64,000 bases of DNA from Streptomyces sp. GS7 (GCF_009834125.1 NZ_CP047146.1:1543501-1607500), one strand, 5' to 3'. Positions 9,948 to 19,330 are shown, counted from the stretch's first letter. The notes: generated by a model from the sequence alone, not told the origin. Made by a program: numbers and translations.

Positions 9948-11087
9948 GTGGCCACGGACTACTACGCGGTCCTGGGCGTACGGCGCGATGCCTCGCAGGA
10001 CGAGATCAAGAAGGCATTCCGGCGGCTGGCGCGCGAGCTGCACCCGGACGTCAACCCGGACCCCAAGACCCAGGAGCGGTTCAAGGAGATCAACGCCGCT
10101 TACGAGGTCCTCTCCGACCCGCAGAAGAAGCAGGTCTACGACCTCGGCGGCGATCCCCTGTCGCAGTCCGGCGGTGCCGGCGGCGGCGCGGGCGGCTTCG
10201 GCGCGGGCTTCGGCAACTTCTCCGACATCATGGACGCGTTCTTCGGCACGGCGTCGCAGCGCGGACCGCGCTCGCGGACCCGCCGCGGCCAGGACGCGAT
10301 GATCCGCCTCGATGTCGAGCTGAGCGAATCGGCGTTCGGCACGACCAAGGACATCCAGGTCGACACCGCCGTGGTCTGCACGACCTGCAGCGGTGAGGGC
10401 GCGGCGCCCGGGACGTCGGCGCAGACCTGCGACATGTGCCGCGGCCGCGGTGAGGTCTCGCAGGTCACCCGGTCCTTCCTCGGCCAGGTCATGACCTCCC
10501 GGCCGTGCCCGCAGTGCCAGGGCTTCGGCACGGTCGTGCCGACCCCGTGCCCCGAGTGCGCGGGCGACGGCCGGATCCGCTCGCGCCGTACGCTCACGGT
10601 CAAGATCCCGGCCGGCGTCGACAACGGCACCCGCATCCAGCTGGCCGGTGAGGGCGAGGTCGGCCCCGGCGGCGGCCCCGCCGGCGACCTCTACGTCGAG
10701 ATCCACGAGCTGCCCCACGCGGTCTTCCAGCGGCGCGGCGACGATCTGCACTGCACGGTGACCATCCCGATGACGGCGGCGGCGCTGGGCACGAAGTGCC
10801 CGCTGGAGACGCTGGACGGGATGGAGGAGGTCGACGTCCGGCCCGGCACCCAGTCCGGCCAGTCGATCCCGCTGCACCAGCGGGGCGTGACGCATCTGCG
10901 CGGCGGCGGCCGGGGCGACCTGATCGTCCATGTCGAGGTCCAGACCCCGACGAAGCTCGACCCCGAGCAGGAGGAACTCCTGCGCCGCCTGGCCAAGCTG
11001 CGTGGCGAGGAGCGTCCCACCGGGCAGTTCCAGCCCGGCCAGCAGGGCCTCTTCTCCCGCCTGAAGGACGCGTTCAACGGGCGGTAG
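9948..11087 (+). CDS. dnaJ: Molecular chaperone DnaJ (DnaJ2)
   Basis: A 379-residue type I J-protein, co-chaperone of DnaK. It has the J domain at residues 1-65 with HPD (RELHPDVNPDP), a Gly/Phe-rich linker (about 70-95), and four CxxCxGxG-type zinc motifs between about residues 145 and 210 (CTTCSGEG, CDMCRGRG, CPQCQGFG, CPECAGDG). The C-terminal substrate-binding domains follow. The start GTG abuts the hrcA stop. Streptomyces usually carry one DnaJ with the dnaK operon and this second one with hrcA. Confidence 0.96.
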   Translation: MATDYYAVLGVRRDASQDEIKKAFRRLARELHPDVNPDPKTQERFKEINAAYEVLSDPQKKQVYDLGGDPLSQSGGAGGGAGGFGAGFGNFSDIMDAFFGTASQRGPRSRTRRGQDAMIRLDVELSESAFGTTKDIQVDTAVVCTTCSGEGAAPGTSAQTCDMCRGRGEVSQVTRSFLGQVMTSRPCPQCQGFGTVVPTPCPECAGDGRIRSRRTLTVKIPAGVDNGTRIQLAGEGEVGPGGGPAGDLYVEIHELPHAVFQRRGDDLHCTVTIPMTAAALGTKCPLETLDGMEEVDVRPGTQSGQSIPLHQRGVTHLRGGGRGDLIVHVEVQTPTKLDPEQEELLRRLAKLRGEERPTGQFQPGQQGLFSRLKDAFNGR

Positions 11088-11174
11088 GCACACGGTGTAC
11101 CCCGGCCGGCCGTTCCGCACTTCGAGGCGGTGCCCCGGTTCGGGGCAGGGCGGTGGGCGTGACACGATGTGGTC

Positions 11175-12284
11175 ATGCCCACCGCGCTCACCGATCTCTG
11201 CCGTCACCCCATCGTGCAGGCCCCGATGGCGGGCGGCGCCTCCGGGTCCGAGCTGGCCGCGGCGGTCTGCCAGGCCGGCGGGCTCGGCTTCCTCGCCGCC
11301 GGCTACAAGACCGCCGACGGCATGTACCAGGAGATCAAACAGCTCCGGGCGCTGACCGACCACCCCTTCGGCGTCAATCTCTTCATGCCGCAGCCCTCGC
11401 TGGCCGACACGTCCGCCGTCGAGGTCTACCGCGAGCAACTCGCGGGCGAGGCCGCCTGGTACGAGACCGAACTCGGCGACATCGACGGCCCCTGCGACGA
11501 CGGGTACGAGGCCAAGCTCGCGATCCTGCGCGAGGACCCGGTGCCGGTGGTCTCGTTCACCTTCGGCTGCCCCTCGCGGGCGGTCCTCGACGGCTTCGCC
11601 AAGGTCGGCACGTACACCGTCGTCACGGTCACCACGGTCGCCGAGGCGCAGGACGCGCAGTGGTCCGGCGCCGACGCGGTCTGCGTGCAGGGCGTGGAGG
11701 CGGGTGGCCACCAGGGCACCCACCGGGACGATCCGCACGCGGACGGCACCGGTGCGGGACTGGGGCTGCTGGCGCTGCTCGCGCAGGTCCGGGAGGCCGT
11801 GCAGATCCCGGTGATCGCCGCGGGCGGGCTGATGCGCGGGGCGCAGATCGCGGCGGTGCTGGCCGCCGGGGCGTCGATGGCGCAGCTGGGCACCGCCTTC
11901 CTCGTCACGCCCGAGTCCGGCGCCAACCCGCTGCACAAGCAGGCGCTGACCAACCCCCTTTTCACACATACGGAGTTGACCCGGGCGTTCTCCGGGCGGC
12001 CGGCGCGCGGGCTGGTGAACCGTTTCCTTCGCGAGCACGGCCCGTACGCGCCGGCCGCCTACCCCGCCGTGCACTACCTCACCTCCACCGTCCGCAAGGC
12101 CGCCGCCAAGGCCGGCGACGCGCAGGGCATGAACCTGTGGGCGGGGCAGGGGCACCGGCTGGCGCGGGAGATGCCCGCCGGCCGGCTGGTGAAGGTGCTG
12201 GTGTCCGAACTGGACGCGGCACGCGTCGCGTTGGGCGAGGTCCGCAGCGGCGGGGACGTGGACGCCACCGGCGGTGCCGCATGA
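11175..12284 (+). CDS. Nitronate monooxygenase family flavoprotein
   Basis: A 369-residue FMN-dependent TIM-barrel protein of the 2-nitropropane dioxygenase/nitronate monooxygenase family. The N-terminal IVQAPMAGGASGSELAAAV and the phosphate-binding EAGGHQG motif are clear; VIAAGGLMRG and GTAFLVTPE follow as expected. The family oxidises nitronates to carbonyl compounds and nitrite. ATG 11175 is preferred over the GTG two codons earlier. Its stop overlaps the rsmE start (ATGA at 12281-12284), placing it in the hrcA-dnaJ-rsmE transcription unit. Confidence 0.88.
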   Translation: MPTALTDLCRHPIVQAPMAGGASGSELAAAVCQAGGLGFLAAGYKTADGMYQEIKQLRALTDHPFGVNLFMPQPSLADTSAVEVYREQLAGEAAWYETELGDIDGPCDDGYEAKLAILREDPVPVVSFTFGCPSRAVLDGFAKVGTYTVVTVTTVAEAQDAQWSGADAVCVQGVEAGGHQGTHRDDPHADGTGAGLGLLALLAQVREAVQIPVIAAGGLMRGAQIAAVLAAGASMAQLGTAFLVTPESGANPLHKQALTNPLFTHTELTRAFSGRPARGLVNRFLREHGPYAPAAYPAVHYLTSTVRKAAAKAGDAQGMNLWAGQGHRLAREMPAGRLVKVLVSELDAARVALGEVRSGGDVDATGGAA

Positions 12285-13024
12285 CCGCGCCGGTCTTCCT
12301 CGTCGACTCGCTGGCGGGCGTACGGGCCGGGGGCACCCTGACCCTGGACGGTCCCGAGGGCCGGCACGCGGTGTCGGTACGGCGGCTGCGGGTCGGTGAG
12401 GAGGTCGTGCTGACCGACGGCGCGGGCGCCGGTGCCCACGGCACGGTCGCCGCCGTCGAGGGCAAGGACCGGCTCACCGTCGCCGTGGCGGAACTGCGCA
12501 CCGAGGCCCCTCCGGTGCCCACGATCACCGTCGTGCAGGCGCTGCCCAAGGGCGACCGCGGGGAGCTGGCCGTGGAGACCATGACCGAGACCGGCGTGGA
12601 CGCCATCGTCCCCTGGGCGGCGGCGCGTTGCGTCACCCAGTGGAAGGGCGAGCGGGCCGCCAAGTCGCTGGCGAAATGGCGTGCCACGGCGCGCGAGGCG
12701 GGCAAGCAGTCGCGCCGGCTGACCTTCCCGCAGGTCGCCGACCCGCTGACGACCAAGCAGGTCGCCGCGCTGCTCGCCGGTGCCGACTTCGCCGCCGTCC
12801 TCCACGAGGAGGGCAGCGCCCCGCTGGCCACCGCCGAACTCCCCGCCCAGGGCTCGATCGTGCTGGTCGTCGGCCCGGAGGGCGGCGTCTCCCCGGAGGA
12901 GCTGGCCGCCTTCGCCGAGGCGGGCGCCAAGCCGTACCGCCTGGGCGCGACCGTGCTGCGCACCTCCACGGCCGGCACGGCGGCGACCGCGCTGCTGCTG
13001 GGGCGCACCGGGCGCTGGAGCTAG
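12281..13024 (+). CDS. rsmE: 16S rRNA (uracil(1498)-N(3))-methyltransferase RsmE
   Basis: A 247-residue SPOUT methyltransferase that methylates U1498 of 16S rRNA. The N-terminal PUA-like part includes GPEGRHAVSVRRLRVGEEV. The C-terminal trefoil knot carries IVLVVGPEGGVSPEEL and the SAM-loop LGATVLRTSTAGTAA. Translational coupling to the preceding flavoprotein by the ATGA overlap is evident, and a perfect 14-bp hairpin terminator follows 18 bases after the stop. Confidence 0.93.
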   Translation: MTAPVFLVDSLAGVRAGGTLTLDGPEGRHAVSVRRLRVGEEVVLTDGAGAGAHGTVAAVEGKDRLTVAVAELRTEAPPVPTITVVQALPKGDRGELAVETMTETGVDAIVPWAAARCVTQWKGERAAKSLAKWRATAREAGKQSRRLTFPQVADPLTTKQVAALLAGADFAAVLHEEGSAPLATAELPAQGSIVLVVGPEGGVSPEELAAFAEAGAKPYRLGATVLRTSTAGTAATALLLGRTGRWS

Positions 13025-13042
13025 CGTCCGTCCGAGGTCCGG

Positions 13043-13078
13043 GGTGCGCCGGCCGGCCCAGGAGCCGGCCGGCGCACC
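13043..13078 (+). terminator. Strong hairpin terminator after rsmE
   Basis: Perfect 14-bp stem GGTGCGCCGGCCGG / CCGGCCGGCGCACC with an 8-base loop and no T-tract, as usual for Streptomyces. It closes the hrcA-dnaJ-nmo-rsmE unit. Confidence 0.8.
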
Positions 13079-13138
13079 GCGGTTGACCGTGCCCGGGGCG
13101 GACGGCCGCCCCGGCGCTCCGTCAGGTCGGCTCCGTGT

Positions 13139-13567
13139 TCAGATCAGCTCCGCGTGGAGCGTGATGTTCTTGACGCCCGCCAGCGCCTGGCTGACCGGGC
13201 AGTTCTTCTTGGCGTCCTCGGCCGCGGTCCGGAAGTCCTCCTCGGACAGGCCAGGGACACTGGCCTTGACGGTCAGCACGATGCCGGTGATGCCCTCGCC
13301 CGGCTGGAAGGTGACATCGGCCCGGGTGTCGAGGGAGGCGACGGTGTGGCCCTTGCCGGCCAGGCCGTGCGAGAAGGCCATGGAGTAGCAGGAGGAGTGG
13401 GCCGCGGCGATCAGTTCCTCGGGGCTGGTGACGCCGTTCGGCTGCTCGGCGCGCGCCGGCCAGTTCACGTCGTAGGTGCCGACGTTGGAGGAGTTCAGGG
13501 CGACGGTGCCCTTGCCCTGAAGGAGGTTGCCTTCCCAGTGGGTCGTGGCGGTGCGGGTGGTTGCCAT
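13139..13567 (-). CDS. OsmC/Ohr-family peroxiredoxin
   Basis: A 142-residue OsmC-family hydroperoxide reductase. The two redox cysteines are visible in AHSSCYSMAFSH and KKNCPVSQAL, separated by about 60 residues as in OsmC. It should reduce organic hydroperoxides with a dithiol partner. The start ATG 13567 is preceded by GGGAG. It converges on rsmE and is divergent from the HIT gene; the divergent gap is about 120 bp. Confidence 0.9.
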   Translation of the reverse strand: MATTRTATTHWEGNLLQGKGTVALNSSNVGTYDVNWPARAEQPNGVTSPEELIAAAHSSCYSMAFSHGLAGKGHTVASLDTRADVTFQPGEGITGIVLTVKASVPGLSEEDFRTAAEDAKKNCPVSQALAGVKNITLHAELI

Positions 13568-13691
13568 GGTGCATAACTCCCGGTTGTGGGGCCAATGCGG
13601 TCTGAAGGGCCAGCTTAGTGATCCGCTAGCATCCCAGGGGCGTACGCACGGCGCGTACGGCGCACGCCGCGCGACCCGGGAGGAGCCACCG

Positions 13692-14051
13692 GTGGCGGGA
13701 GAACCGCAGGCCGACTGCCTGTTCTGCAAGATCGTGGCCGGGGAGGTGCCGGCGACCATCGTCCGGGAGACCGGTACCACCGTCGCGTTCCGCGACATCA
13801 ACCCCCAGGCGCCGACGCACGTCCTGGTGATCCCCAAGGTCCACTACCCGGACGCCGCGGCGCTCGCCGCCGCCGAGCCGCAGGTGATCGCCGACATACT
13901 GTCCGAGTCCCGCGAGGTCGCCGCCGCGGACGAGGTCGAGGACGGGGGCTACCGGGTCGTCTTCAACACCGGCTCCGGCGCGGGCCAGACCGTCTTCCAC
14001 GCGCATCTGCACGTCCTCGGTGGCCGCGGCCTCCAGTGGCCCCCCGGATAA
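13692..14051 (+). CDS. Histidine triad (HIT) nucleotide-binding protein
   Basis: A 119-residue HINT-type protein. It has the N-terminal zinc-site cysteines in DCLFCKIVAGEVPA and the catalytic triad HAHLHVLGG near the C terminus, so it is probably a purine nucleoside phosphoramidase/AMP-lysine hydrolase. Start GTG 13692 has AGGAG 6 bases upstream. It is followed after 6 bp by the RNase Z gene, so the two are likely cotranscribed. Confidence 0.92.
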   Translation: MAGEPQADCLFCKIVAGEVPATIVRETGTTVAFRDINPQAPTHVLVIPKVHYPDAAALAAAEPQVIADILSESREVAAADEVEDGGYRVVFNTGSGAGQTVFHAHLHVLGGRGLQWPPG

Positions 14052-14057
14052 CGAGCC

Positions 14058-14963
14058 GTGTCCGTACGCGAACTGGTCGTCCTCGGGACCGCCAGCCAGG
14101 TCCCCACCCGGCACCGCAACCACAACGGCTATCTGCTGCGGTGGGACGGCCAGGGGCTGCTCTTCGACCCCGGTGAGGGGACCCAGCGCCAGATGCTGCG
14201 GGCCGGGGTCGCCGCGCACGACATCGACCGGATCTGCATCACGCACTTCCACGGCGACCACTCGCTGGGCCTGGCCGGGGTGATCCAGCGGATCAACCTG
14301 GACCGGGTGCCGCATCCGGTCACCGCCCACTACCCGGCCAGCGGGGAGCGGTTCTTCGACCGGCTGCGCTATGCCACCGCCTACCGGGAGACGGTCCGCA
14401 TCGCCCAGCGGCCGGTCGCCGAGGACGGCGAGCTGGACCGCTCGGCGTCGTACGTCCTGGAGGCGCGCAGGCTCTCGCACCCGGTCGAGTCGTACGGCTA
14501 CCGCCTGGTCGAGCCGGACGCCCGGCGGATGCTCCCGGACCTGCTGGCCGACCGCGGCATCGCCGGACCGGACATCGGCCGCCTCCAGCGGGCCGGCGAG
14601 CTGAACGGTGTGACCCTCGACGAGGTCAGCGAGTTCCGGCCGGGCCAGCGGTTCGCGTTCGTCATGGACACCCGGCTGTGCGAGGGCGTACACGCGCTCG
14701 CGGAGGGGGTGGACATGCTGGTCATCGAGTCGACGTTCCTCGACGAGGACGTCCAACTGGCCACGGACCACGGGCATCTGACGGCCGGACAGGCGGCCCG
14801 GGTGGCGGCGGAGGCGAACGTGCGGCATCTGGTGCTGACGCACTTCTCGCAGCGCTACGCCGACCCGGACGAGTTCGCGCGCCAGGCGCGCGCGGCGGGC
14901 TTCGCCGGTGAACTCACCATCGCCCGGGACCTGCTGCGCGTGCCGCTCCCCAAGAGGCGCTGA
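14058..14963 (+). CDS. rnz: Ribonuclease Z
   Basis: A 301-residue MBL-fold tRNA 3'-processing endonuclease. The phosphodiesterase-type motif [11 protein letters not shown], the N-terminal [10 protein letters not shown], and the downstream FVMDT and LTHFSQRY segments with [10 protein letters not shown] are all as in RNase Z. It cleaves pre-tRNA after the discriminator base. The start GTG is 6 bp after the HIT stop. It faces the acid phosphatase gene; a short hairpin overlapping the stop codon (14961-14987) probably ends transcription. Confidence 0.9.
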   Translation: MSVRELVVLGTASQVPTRHRNHNGYLLRWDGQGLLFDPGEGTQRQMLRAGVAAHDIDRICITHFHGDHSLGLAGVIQRINLDRVPHPVTAHYPASGERFFDRLRYATAYRETVRIAQRPVAEDGELDRSASYVLEARRLSHPVESYGYRLVEPDARRMLPDLLADRGIAGPDIGRLQRAGELNGVTLDEVSEFRPGQRFAFVMDTRLCEGVHALAEGVDMLVIESTFLDEDVQLATDHGHLTAGQAARVAAEANVRHLVLTHFSQRYADPDEFARQARAAGFAGELTIARDLLRVPLPKRR

Positions 14964-14987
14964 GCGCCCGGCGGGGCCGGACGCTCA
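14961..14987 (+). terminator. Hairpin at the rnz stop codon
   Basis: Inverted repeat TGAGCG ... CGCTCA with an inner CCGG/CCGG pair; the TGA stop codon is part of the stem. A likely terminator between convergent rnz and the acid phosphatase. Confidence 0.55.
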
Positions 14988-15030
14988 GCGGAGGGGCCGG
15001 GGGCCGGATGTCCTGCCGGGCCGGGCGCCC

Positions 15031-15092
15031 ACGGCAGGTGGTGCATGCGCCTTACGGCAGGTAGTACATCCGCCTACGGCAGGTAGTACATC
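15031..15092. repeat. 22-23 bp tandem triplication of the acid phosphatase C-terminal codons
   Basis: Three copies of ACGGCAGGTAGTACATC (15031-15047, diverged; 15054-15070; 15076-15092, the last two identical). On the minus strand the gene-proximal copy encodes the final MYYLP plus stop; the other two lie downstream and would encode the same ending. Confidence 0.8.
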
Positions 15093-15895
15093 GGGTTCGG
15101 CAGCTTGAAGGCGCGGTCCGCGGAGCCGCCCAGCAGGTCGCTGTACTGGTCGCCGAAGTTGGCCACGATGCGGTAGCCGAGCGACGCGATGTGCTTGCGG
15201 GTGCCGGACTTGAAGTCGACGGTCGAGCAGGTCGCACCGCACGGGAGGTAGGCCGGCGGGTGCTCCTTGTCGCGCAGGAAGACGTGCGCCGGATCCAGCG
15301 GCACGTCGTAGCCGACGTTCTTGAGGTTGCGCACGCTCCAGTCGCGCTGCGCCTCCTTGCGGCCGGTGATGAAGAAGACCTCGGCGCCCTTCTCGTGCGC
15401 CCAGTTGACGAGCTGGTTCATGCCGAAGACCGGGGCCATGTCGGTGTGCGCCAGGTAGTCGTCCTGGGACTTCGGGGTGAAGTTGAAGCCGACCTTCAGC
15501 TCGTAGTTGTAGGTCAGCAGCGTGGTGTCGTCCATGTCCAGGACGATGGCGGGCCTGGCCTTCCCCGCGGGCTTGTGCTTGCCGAGCGCGCCGGTCAGGT
15601 AGGTGCGCGCCGTGGCCTCTATGCCGCGGACCTGGCGGGCGTAGTTGCTGGTGGGGGAGGCGTAGTGCTCGCCGTCGGCCGTCACCGTGTCGCCGTAGTA
15701 CGCCTTGATCTTGTCCTGCACCTGCGTGAGGTTGGGGATCTCCTTGTCGGTGCGCGGCACGGAGTGCTCGGCGGTCGCCTGGCCGGCTCCGAACACCGCG
15801 GTGCCGGCGGCGAGGGCGGCGACCACCGCACCGGCGAGGCGGGTGCGGCGGGAGAGCGCAGGGCGGGTGCGGCGGGAGAGGGGGAGACGGGGCAT
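15074..15895 (-). CDS. Secreted HAD-superfamily acid phosphatase
   Basis: A 273-residue exported phosphatase of the HAD class III acid phosphatase type. An N-terminal arginine-rich stretch is followed by a hydrophobic segment and an Ala-x-Ala-like site (GAVVAALAAGTAVFGAGQATA), giving a signal peptide of about 42 residues. The catalytic HAD motif is VLDMDDTTL, with FFITGRKEAQR (motif II Thr) and a later FGDQYSDL (motif IV). The repeated SRRTR at the extreme N terminus comes from a short internal duplication. The last five codons are part of a tandem repeat that continues past the stop. Phosphate scavenging is a likely role. Confidence 0.87.
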   Translation of the reverse strand: MPRLPLSRRTRPALSRRTRLAGAVVAALAAGTAVFGAGQATAEHSVPRTDKEIPNLTQVQDKIKAYYGDTVTADGEHYASPTSNYARQVRGIEATARTYLTGALGKHKPAGKARPAIVLDMDDTTLLTYNYELKVGFNFTPKSQDDYLAHTDMAPVFGMNQLVNWAHEKGAEVFFITGRKEAQRDWSVRNLKNVGYDVPLDPAHVFLRDKEHPPAYLPCGATCSTVDFKSGTRKHIASLGYRIVANFGDQYSDLLGGSADRAFKLPNPMYYLP

Positions 15896-16034
15896 GCGCG
15901 GCTCTTTCGGGAGGTGGGGGTGGTCCCGGGTAGGTCTAACAGAGCCTCAATCGGTATATCTACGCGCGAAGATTAAAGCATTGGTAAAGGGTGGCGGAAG
16001 CGTGCCGCCCAACTGCCCCGCCCCGCCAGGGATA

Positions 16035-16064
16035 TTGACGCTGCTGGAGCGTGCTCCCTACGCT
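16035..16064 (+). promoter_or_regulatory. Candidate housekeeping promoter for gudD
   Basis: TTGACG at 16035-16040 and TACGCT at 16059-16064 with an 18-bp spacer, 45 bp before the chosen start of the glucarate dehydratase gene. A good match to the HrdB-type consensus by eye. Confidence 0.55.
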
Positions 16065-16109
16065 CCATTTCTGTCCATGGACGGCATCTACATATGGAGA
16101 CGAGTGCCG

Positions 16110-17471
16110 ATGGCCGCCGCCCCCGAGGACCTGACCGTCGCCGAGGTCCGGCTCACCCCCGTCCTGGTCGCCGACCCGCCGCTGCTGAACATCCAGGGCG
16201 TCCACCAGCCTTACACCCCGCGGCTGATCATCGAGGTGGTCACCGCGGGCGGTGCCACCGGGCTCGGGGAGACCTACGGCGACACCGAATACCTCGGCCC
16301 GGCACGTCTGTTGGCCGATGCGCTGGTCGGTCGGAGGGTCACGGACCTGAACGGGCTGCCCGCGCTCGCCGACCGGGTGTGCGGGGACTCCCCGGACGCG
16401 ACCGACGCAGGCACCGTCCATGCAGTCGCCACCTCCGGCACCGTCGCCACCGTCGACGACGCCGCCACCGTCGACGCCGCCGGACTGCGCGGCGCCCGGA
16501 CCGCCGGCAAGCTGCGGCGCTCGGTGCTCGCCGGCTTCGAGGTCGCCTGCCTCGACGCCTGGGGCCGCGCCGCCGGCCTGCCGGTGCACGCGCTGCTCGG
16601 CGGCCGGGTGCGCGACCGCGTGGAGTACAGCGCCTACCTCTTCTACCGCTGGGCCGCCCACCCCGGCGACCGCGGCGAGCCCGACGACTGGGGCGCGGCC
16701 CTCGACCCGGCCGGGATCGTCGCCCAGGCCCGACGGTTCGCCGACCGCCACGGCTTCACGTCCTTCAAGCTCAAGGGCGGCGTCTTCCCGCCGGACCGGG
16801 AGATCGCGGCGATCCGGGCGCTGGCCGCCGCGTTCCCCGGGCGGCCGCTGCGCCTCGACCCCAACGGCGCCTGGACGGTGGAGACCTCGCTGCGGGTCGC
16901 CGACGCGCTGCAGGACGTCCTGGAATACTTGGAGGACCCGGCGAGCGGCACCGACCGGATGGCCCGGGTGGCGGCCCGTACGCCGGTGCCGCTGGCCACC
17001 AACATGTGCGTCACCGCCTTCGAGGAGATCCCCGAAGCCTTCGCCCGCGGCGCCGTGCAGGTCGTCCTCTCCGACCACCACTACTGGGGCGGGCTGCGCA
17101 GCACCCGGGAACTCGCCGCCCTGTGCCGCACGTTCGGCGTCGGCCTGTCCATGCACTCCAACACCCACCTGGGCATCAGCCTGGCCGCCATGACCCAGGT
17201 GGCGGCCACCGTGCCCAACCTGGACTTCGCCTGCGACACCCACTACCCCTGGCAGGCCGAGGACGTCCTCACCGAGCGCCTCGCCTTCCGCGACGGCCAC
17301 CTGGACGTCGGCGACGCCCCCGGCCTCGGCGTCACCCTCGACCGCGACCGGCTCGCCGCCCTGCACCGCCGCTGGCTGGCCGACGACGGCACCCACCGCT
17401 CCCGCGACGACGCCGCCGCGATGCGCCGCGCCGACCCCGGCTGGACCGCCCCCGCGGTGCCGCGCTGGTGA
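16110..17471 (+). CDS. gudD: Glucarate dehydratase-like enolase-superfamily enzyme
   Basis: A 453-residue member of the mandelate racemase/enolase superfamily. N-terminal capping domain to about residue 130 (NIQGVHQPYTPRLIIEV, GLGETYGDT), then a barrel domain with the KxK acid/base motif FKLKGG, metal ligands in RLDPNGAWT and YLEDP, and the His/Asp dyad region MHSNTHLG. This set is typical of D-glucarate dehydratases, which make 5-keto-4-deoxyglucarate. ATG 16110 is favoured by GGAGA 9 bases upstream; ATG 16077 is an alternative. A low-complexity Ala/Thr/Val insertion at about residues 97-125 (GTVHAVATSGTVATVDDAAT) is longer than usual. No other glucarate pathway gene is adjacent. Confidence 0.8.
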   Translation: MAAAPEDLTVAEVRLTPVLVADPPLLNIQGVHQPYTPRLIIEVVTAGGATGLGETYGDTEYLGPARLLADALVGRRVTDLNGLPALADRVCGDSPDATDAGTVHAVATSGTVATVDDAATVDAAGLRGARTAGKLRRSVLAGFEVACLDAWGRAAGLPVHALLGGRVRDRVEYSAYLFYRWAAHPGDRGEPDDWGAALDPAGIVAQARRFADRHGFTSFKLKGGVFPPDREIAAIRALAAAFPGRPLRLDPNGAWTVETSLRVADALQDVLEYLEDPASGTDRMARVAARTPVPLATNMCVTAFEEIPEAFARGAVQVVLSDHHYWGGLRSTRELAALCRTFGVGLSMHSNTHLGISLAAMTQVAATVPNLDFACDTHYPWQAEDVLTERLAFRDGHLDVGDAPGLGVTLDRDRLAALHRRWLADDGTHRSRDDAAAMRRADPGWTAPAVPRW

Positions 17472-17576
17472 CCCGCGGCGTGGCCGGCCCGCCCGCGTGC
17501 GGTGTGGCACGACGCGGTGGCGGTACGCCACAGTGGTCCCGTACGTGATCTTCATCTTCGAAGAGGGGCGGTACCG

Positions 17577-18662
17577 ATGGCACAGGAAGTGCGCGGCGTC
17601 GTTGCGCCGGGGAAGAACGAAGCGGTCCGGCTGGAGACGATCCTGGTGCCGGATCCGGGGCCCGGCGAGGCCGTGGTGAAGATCCAGGCGTGCGGGGTGT
17701 GCCACACCGACCTGCACTACAAGCAGGGCGGGATCAACGACGAGTTCCCGTTCCTGCTCGGGCACGAGGCGGCCGGCGTGGTGGAGTCGGTCGGCGACGG
17801 CGTCACCGACGTCGCGCCCGGCGACTTCGTCGTCCTCAACTGGCGCGCGGTGTGCGGCGCCTGCCGGGCGTGTCTGCGCGGCCGGCCGCAGTACTGCTTC
17901 GACACCCACAACGCCCGGCAGAAGATGACGCTCAAGGACGGCACGGAGCTGACGCCGGCGCTCGGCATCGGGGCGTTCGCGGACAAGACGCTGGTCGCGT
18001 CGGGCCAGTGCACCAAGGTGGACCCGGCGGTCTCGCCGGCCGTCGCGGGGCTCCTGGGATGCGGCGTGATGGCCGGTATCGGCGCCGCGATCAACACCGG
18101 CGGCGTCGGGCGCGGCGACGCGGTCGCGGTCATCGGCTGCGGCGGGGTCGGCGACGCGGCGGTCGTCGGGGCGCGGCTGGCCGGGGCGTCGCGGATCATC
18201 GCGGTGGACATCGACGACCGCAAGCTGGACACCGCGAAGTCGATGGGCGCCACCCACACCGTCAACTCCCGCACCGCCGACCCCGTCGACGCGATCCGCG
18301 AGCTGACCGGCGGTTTCGGGGCCGACGTCGTCATCGAGGCGGTCGGCCGACCGGAGACCTACCGGCAGGCGTTCTACGCCCGCGACCTGGCCGGGACCGT
18401 CGTCCTGGTGGGCGTGCCGACCCCGGAGATGACGCTGGAGCTCCCCCTCCTGGACGTCTTCGGCCGCGGCGGCGCCCTCAAGTCCTCCTGGTACGGCGAC
18501 TGCCTGCCGTCCCGGGACTTCCCGATGCTGATCGACCTGCACCAGCAGGGCCGGATCGACCTCGGCGCGTTCGTCACCGAGACGATCGGGATCGACGACG
18601 TGGAGCAGGCGTTCACGCGGATGCACGCGGGCGACGTGCTGCGTTCGGTGGTGGTGCTGTGA
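17577..18662 (+). CDS. S-(hydroxymethyl)mycothiol dehydrogenase
   Basis: A 361-residue zinc-dependent medium-chain dehydrogenase, the exact length of actinobacterial mycothiol-dependent formaldehyde dehydrogenase (MscR/AdhE2). Catalytic zinc ligands lie in [11 protein letters not shown] and LLGHEAAG; the structural zinc loop is [15 protein letters not shown]; the Rossmann motif is [12 protein letters not shown]. It oxidises the formaldehyde-mycothiol adduct (or nitrosomycothiol) with NAD. ATG 17577 follows GAGGGG. Its TGA overlaps the start of the MBL gene by one base, so the two form a detoxification operon. Confidence 0.9.
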   Translation: MAQEVRGVVAPGKNEAVRLETILVPDPGPGEAVVKIQACGVCHTDLHYKQGGINDEFPFLLGHEAAGVVESVGDGVTDVAPGDFVVLNWRAVCGACRACLRGRPQYCFDTHNARQKMTLKDGTELTPALGIGAFADKTLVASGQCTKVDPAVSPAVAGLLGCGVMAGIGAAINTGGVGRGDAVAVIGCGGVGDAAVVGARLAGASRIIAVDIDDRKLDTAKSMGATHTVNSRTADPVDAIRELTGGFGADVVIEAVGRPETYRQAFYARDLAGTVVLVGVPTPEMTLELPLLDVFGRGGALKSSWYGDCLPSRDFPMLIDLHQQGRIDLGAFVTETIGIDDVEQAFTRMHAGDVLRSVVVL

Positions 18663-19285
18663 TGACCGCCCGCATCGATCACCTCGTGACGTCGGGCACG
18701 TTCTCCCTGGACGGGGGCACCTGGGACGTCGACAACAACGTGTGGATCGTGGGCGACGGCGGGGAGGCGGTGGTCATCGACGCCGCCCACGACGCCGACG
18801 CCATCCTCGAAGCCCTCGACGGGCGGACGCTGCGGGCGATCATCTGCACCCACGCCCACAACGACCACATCGACGCGGCCCCGGCGCTGGCGAGCCGCAC
18901 CGGCGCCCGGATCCATCTGCACCCCGACGACCTGCCGCTGTGGAAGCAGACCCACCCGGACACCCCGCCGGACGTGGAGTTGACGGACGGCCAGGTGCTG
19001 ACCATCGCCGGGGTCGACCTGACGGTGCTGCACACCCCGGGACACGCCCCCGGCGCGGTCTGCCTGTACGCCCCGGACCTGGGCACCGTCTTCACCGGGG
19101 ACACCCTCTTCCGGGGCGGCCCCGGCGCCACCGGACGGTCGTTCTCCGACTTCCCGACCATCATCGCCTCGATCCGGGACCGGCTGCTGACGCTGCCGCC
19201 GGACACCGTCGTACGGACCGGGCACGGCGACTCGACCACCATCGGGGAGGAGGCCCCGCACCTGCCGGAGTGGCGCAGCCGCTAG
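18662..19285 (+). CDS. MBL-fold hydrolase, probable formyl-mycothiol thioesterase
   Basis: A 207-residue glyoxalase II-like metallo-hydrolase with motif THAHNDHID, then HTPGHAPGAV, FTGDTLF and RTGHGDST, a full set of metal ligands. Genes of this type regularly follow the mycothiol-dependent formaldehyde dehydrogenase in actinobacteria, and hydrolysis of S-formylmycothiol to formate is the inferred role. The TGATG overlap with the dehydrogenase supports this. A GC-rich hairpin follows shortly after the stop. Confidence 0.85.
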   Translation: MTARIDHLVTSGTFSLDGGTWDVDNNVWIVGDGGEAVVIDAAHDADAILEALDGRTLRAIICTHAHNDHIDAAPALASRTGARIHLHPDDLPLWKQTHPDTPPDVELTDGQVLTIAGVDLTVLHTPGHAPGAVCLYAPDLGTVFTGDTLFRGGPGATGRSFSDFPTIIASIRDRLLTLPPDTVVRTGHGDSTTIGEEAPHLPEWRSR

Positions 19286-19301
19286 GCGTGTCGTTCGCGC
19301 A

Positions 19302-19330
19302 GGCCCGGGCCCGCGCCGCGGGCCCGGGCC
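19302..19330 (+). terminator. GC-rich hairpin after the formaldehyde operon
   Basis: Inverted repeat GGCCCGGGCCCGCG / CGCGGGCCCGGGCC separated by one base, 17 bp after the MBL stop and 50 bp before the left end of the Tn3-family transposon. Confidence 0.65.

Noticed and set aside
15960..18626. Long minus-strand frame (888 codons) opposite gudD and the mycothiol dehydrogenase
   Set aside because: Antisense shadow caused by high third-position GC; no conserved motif.
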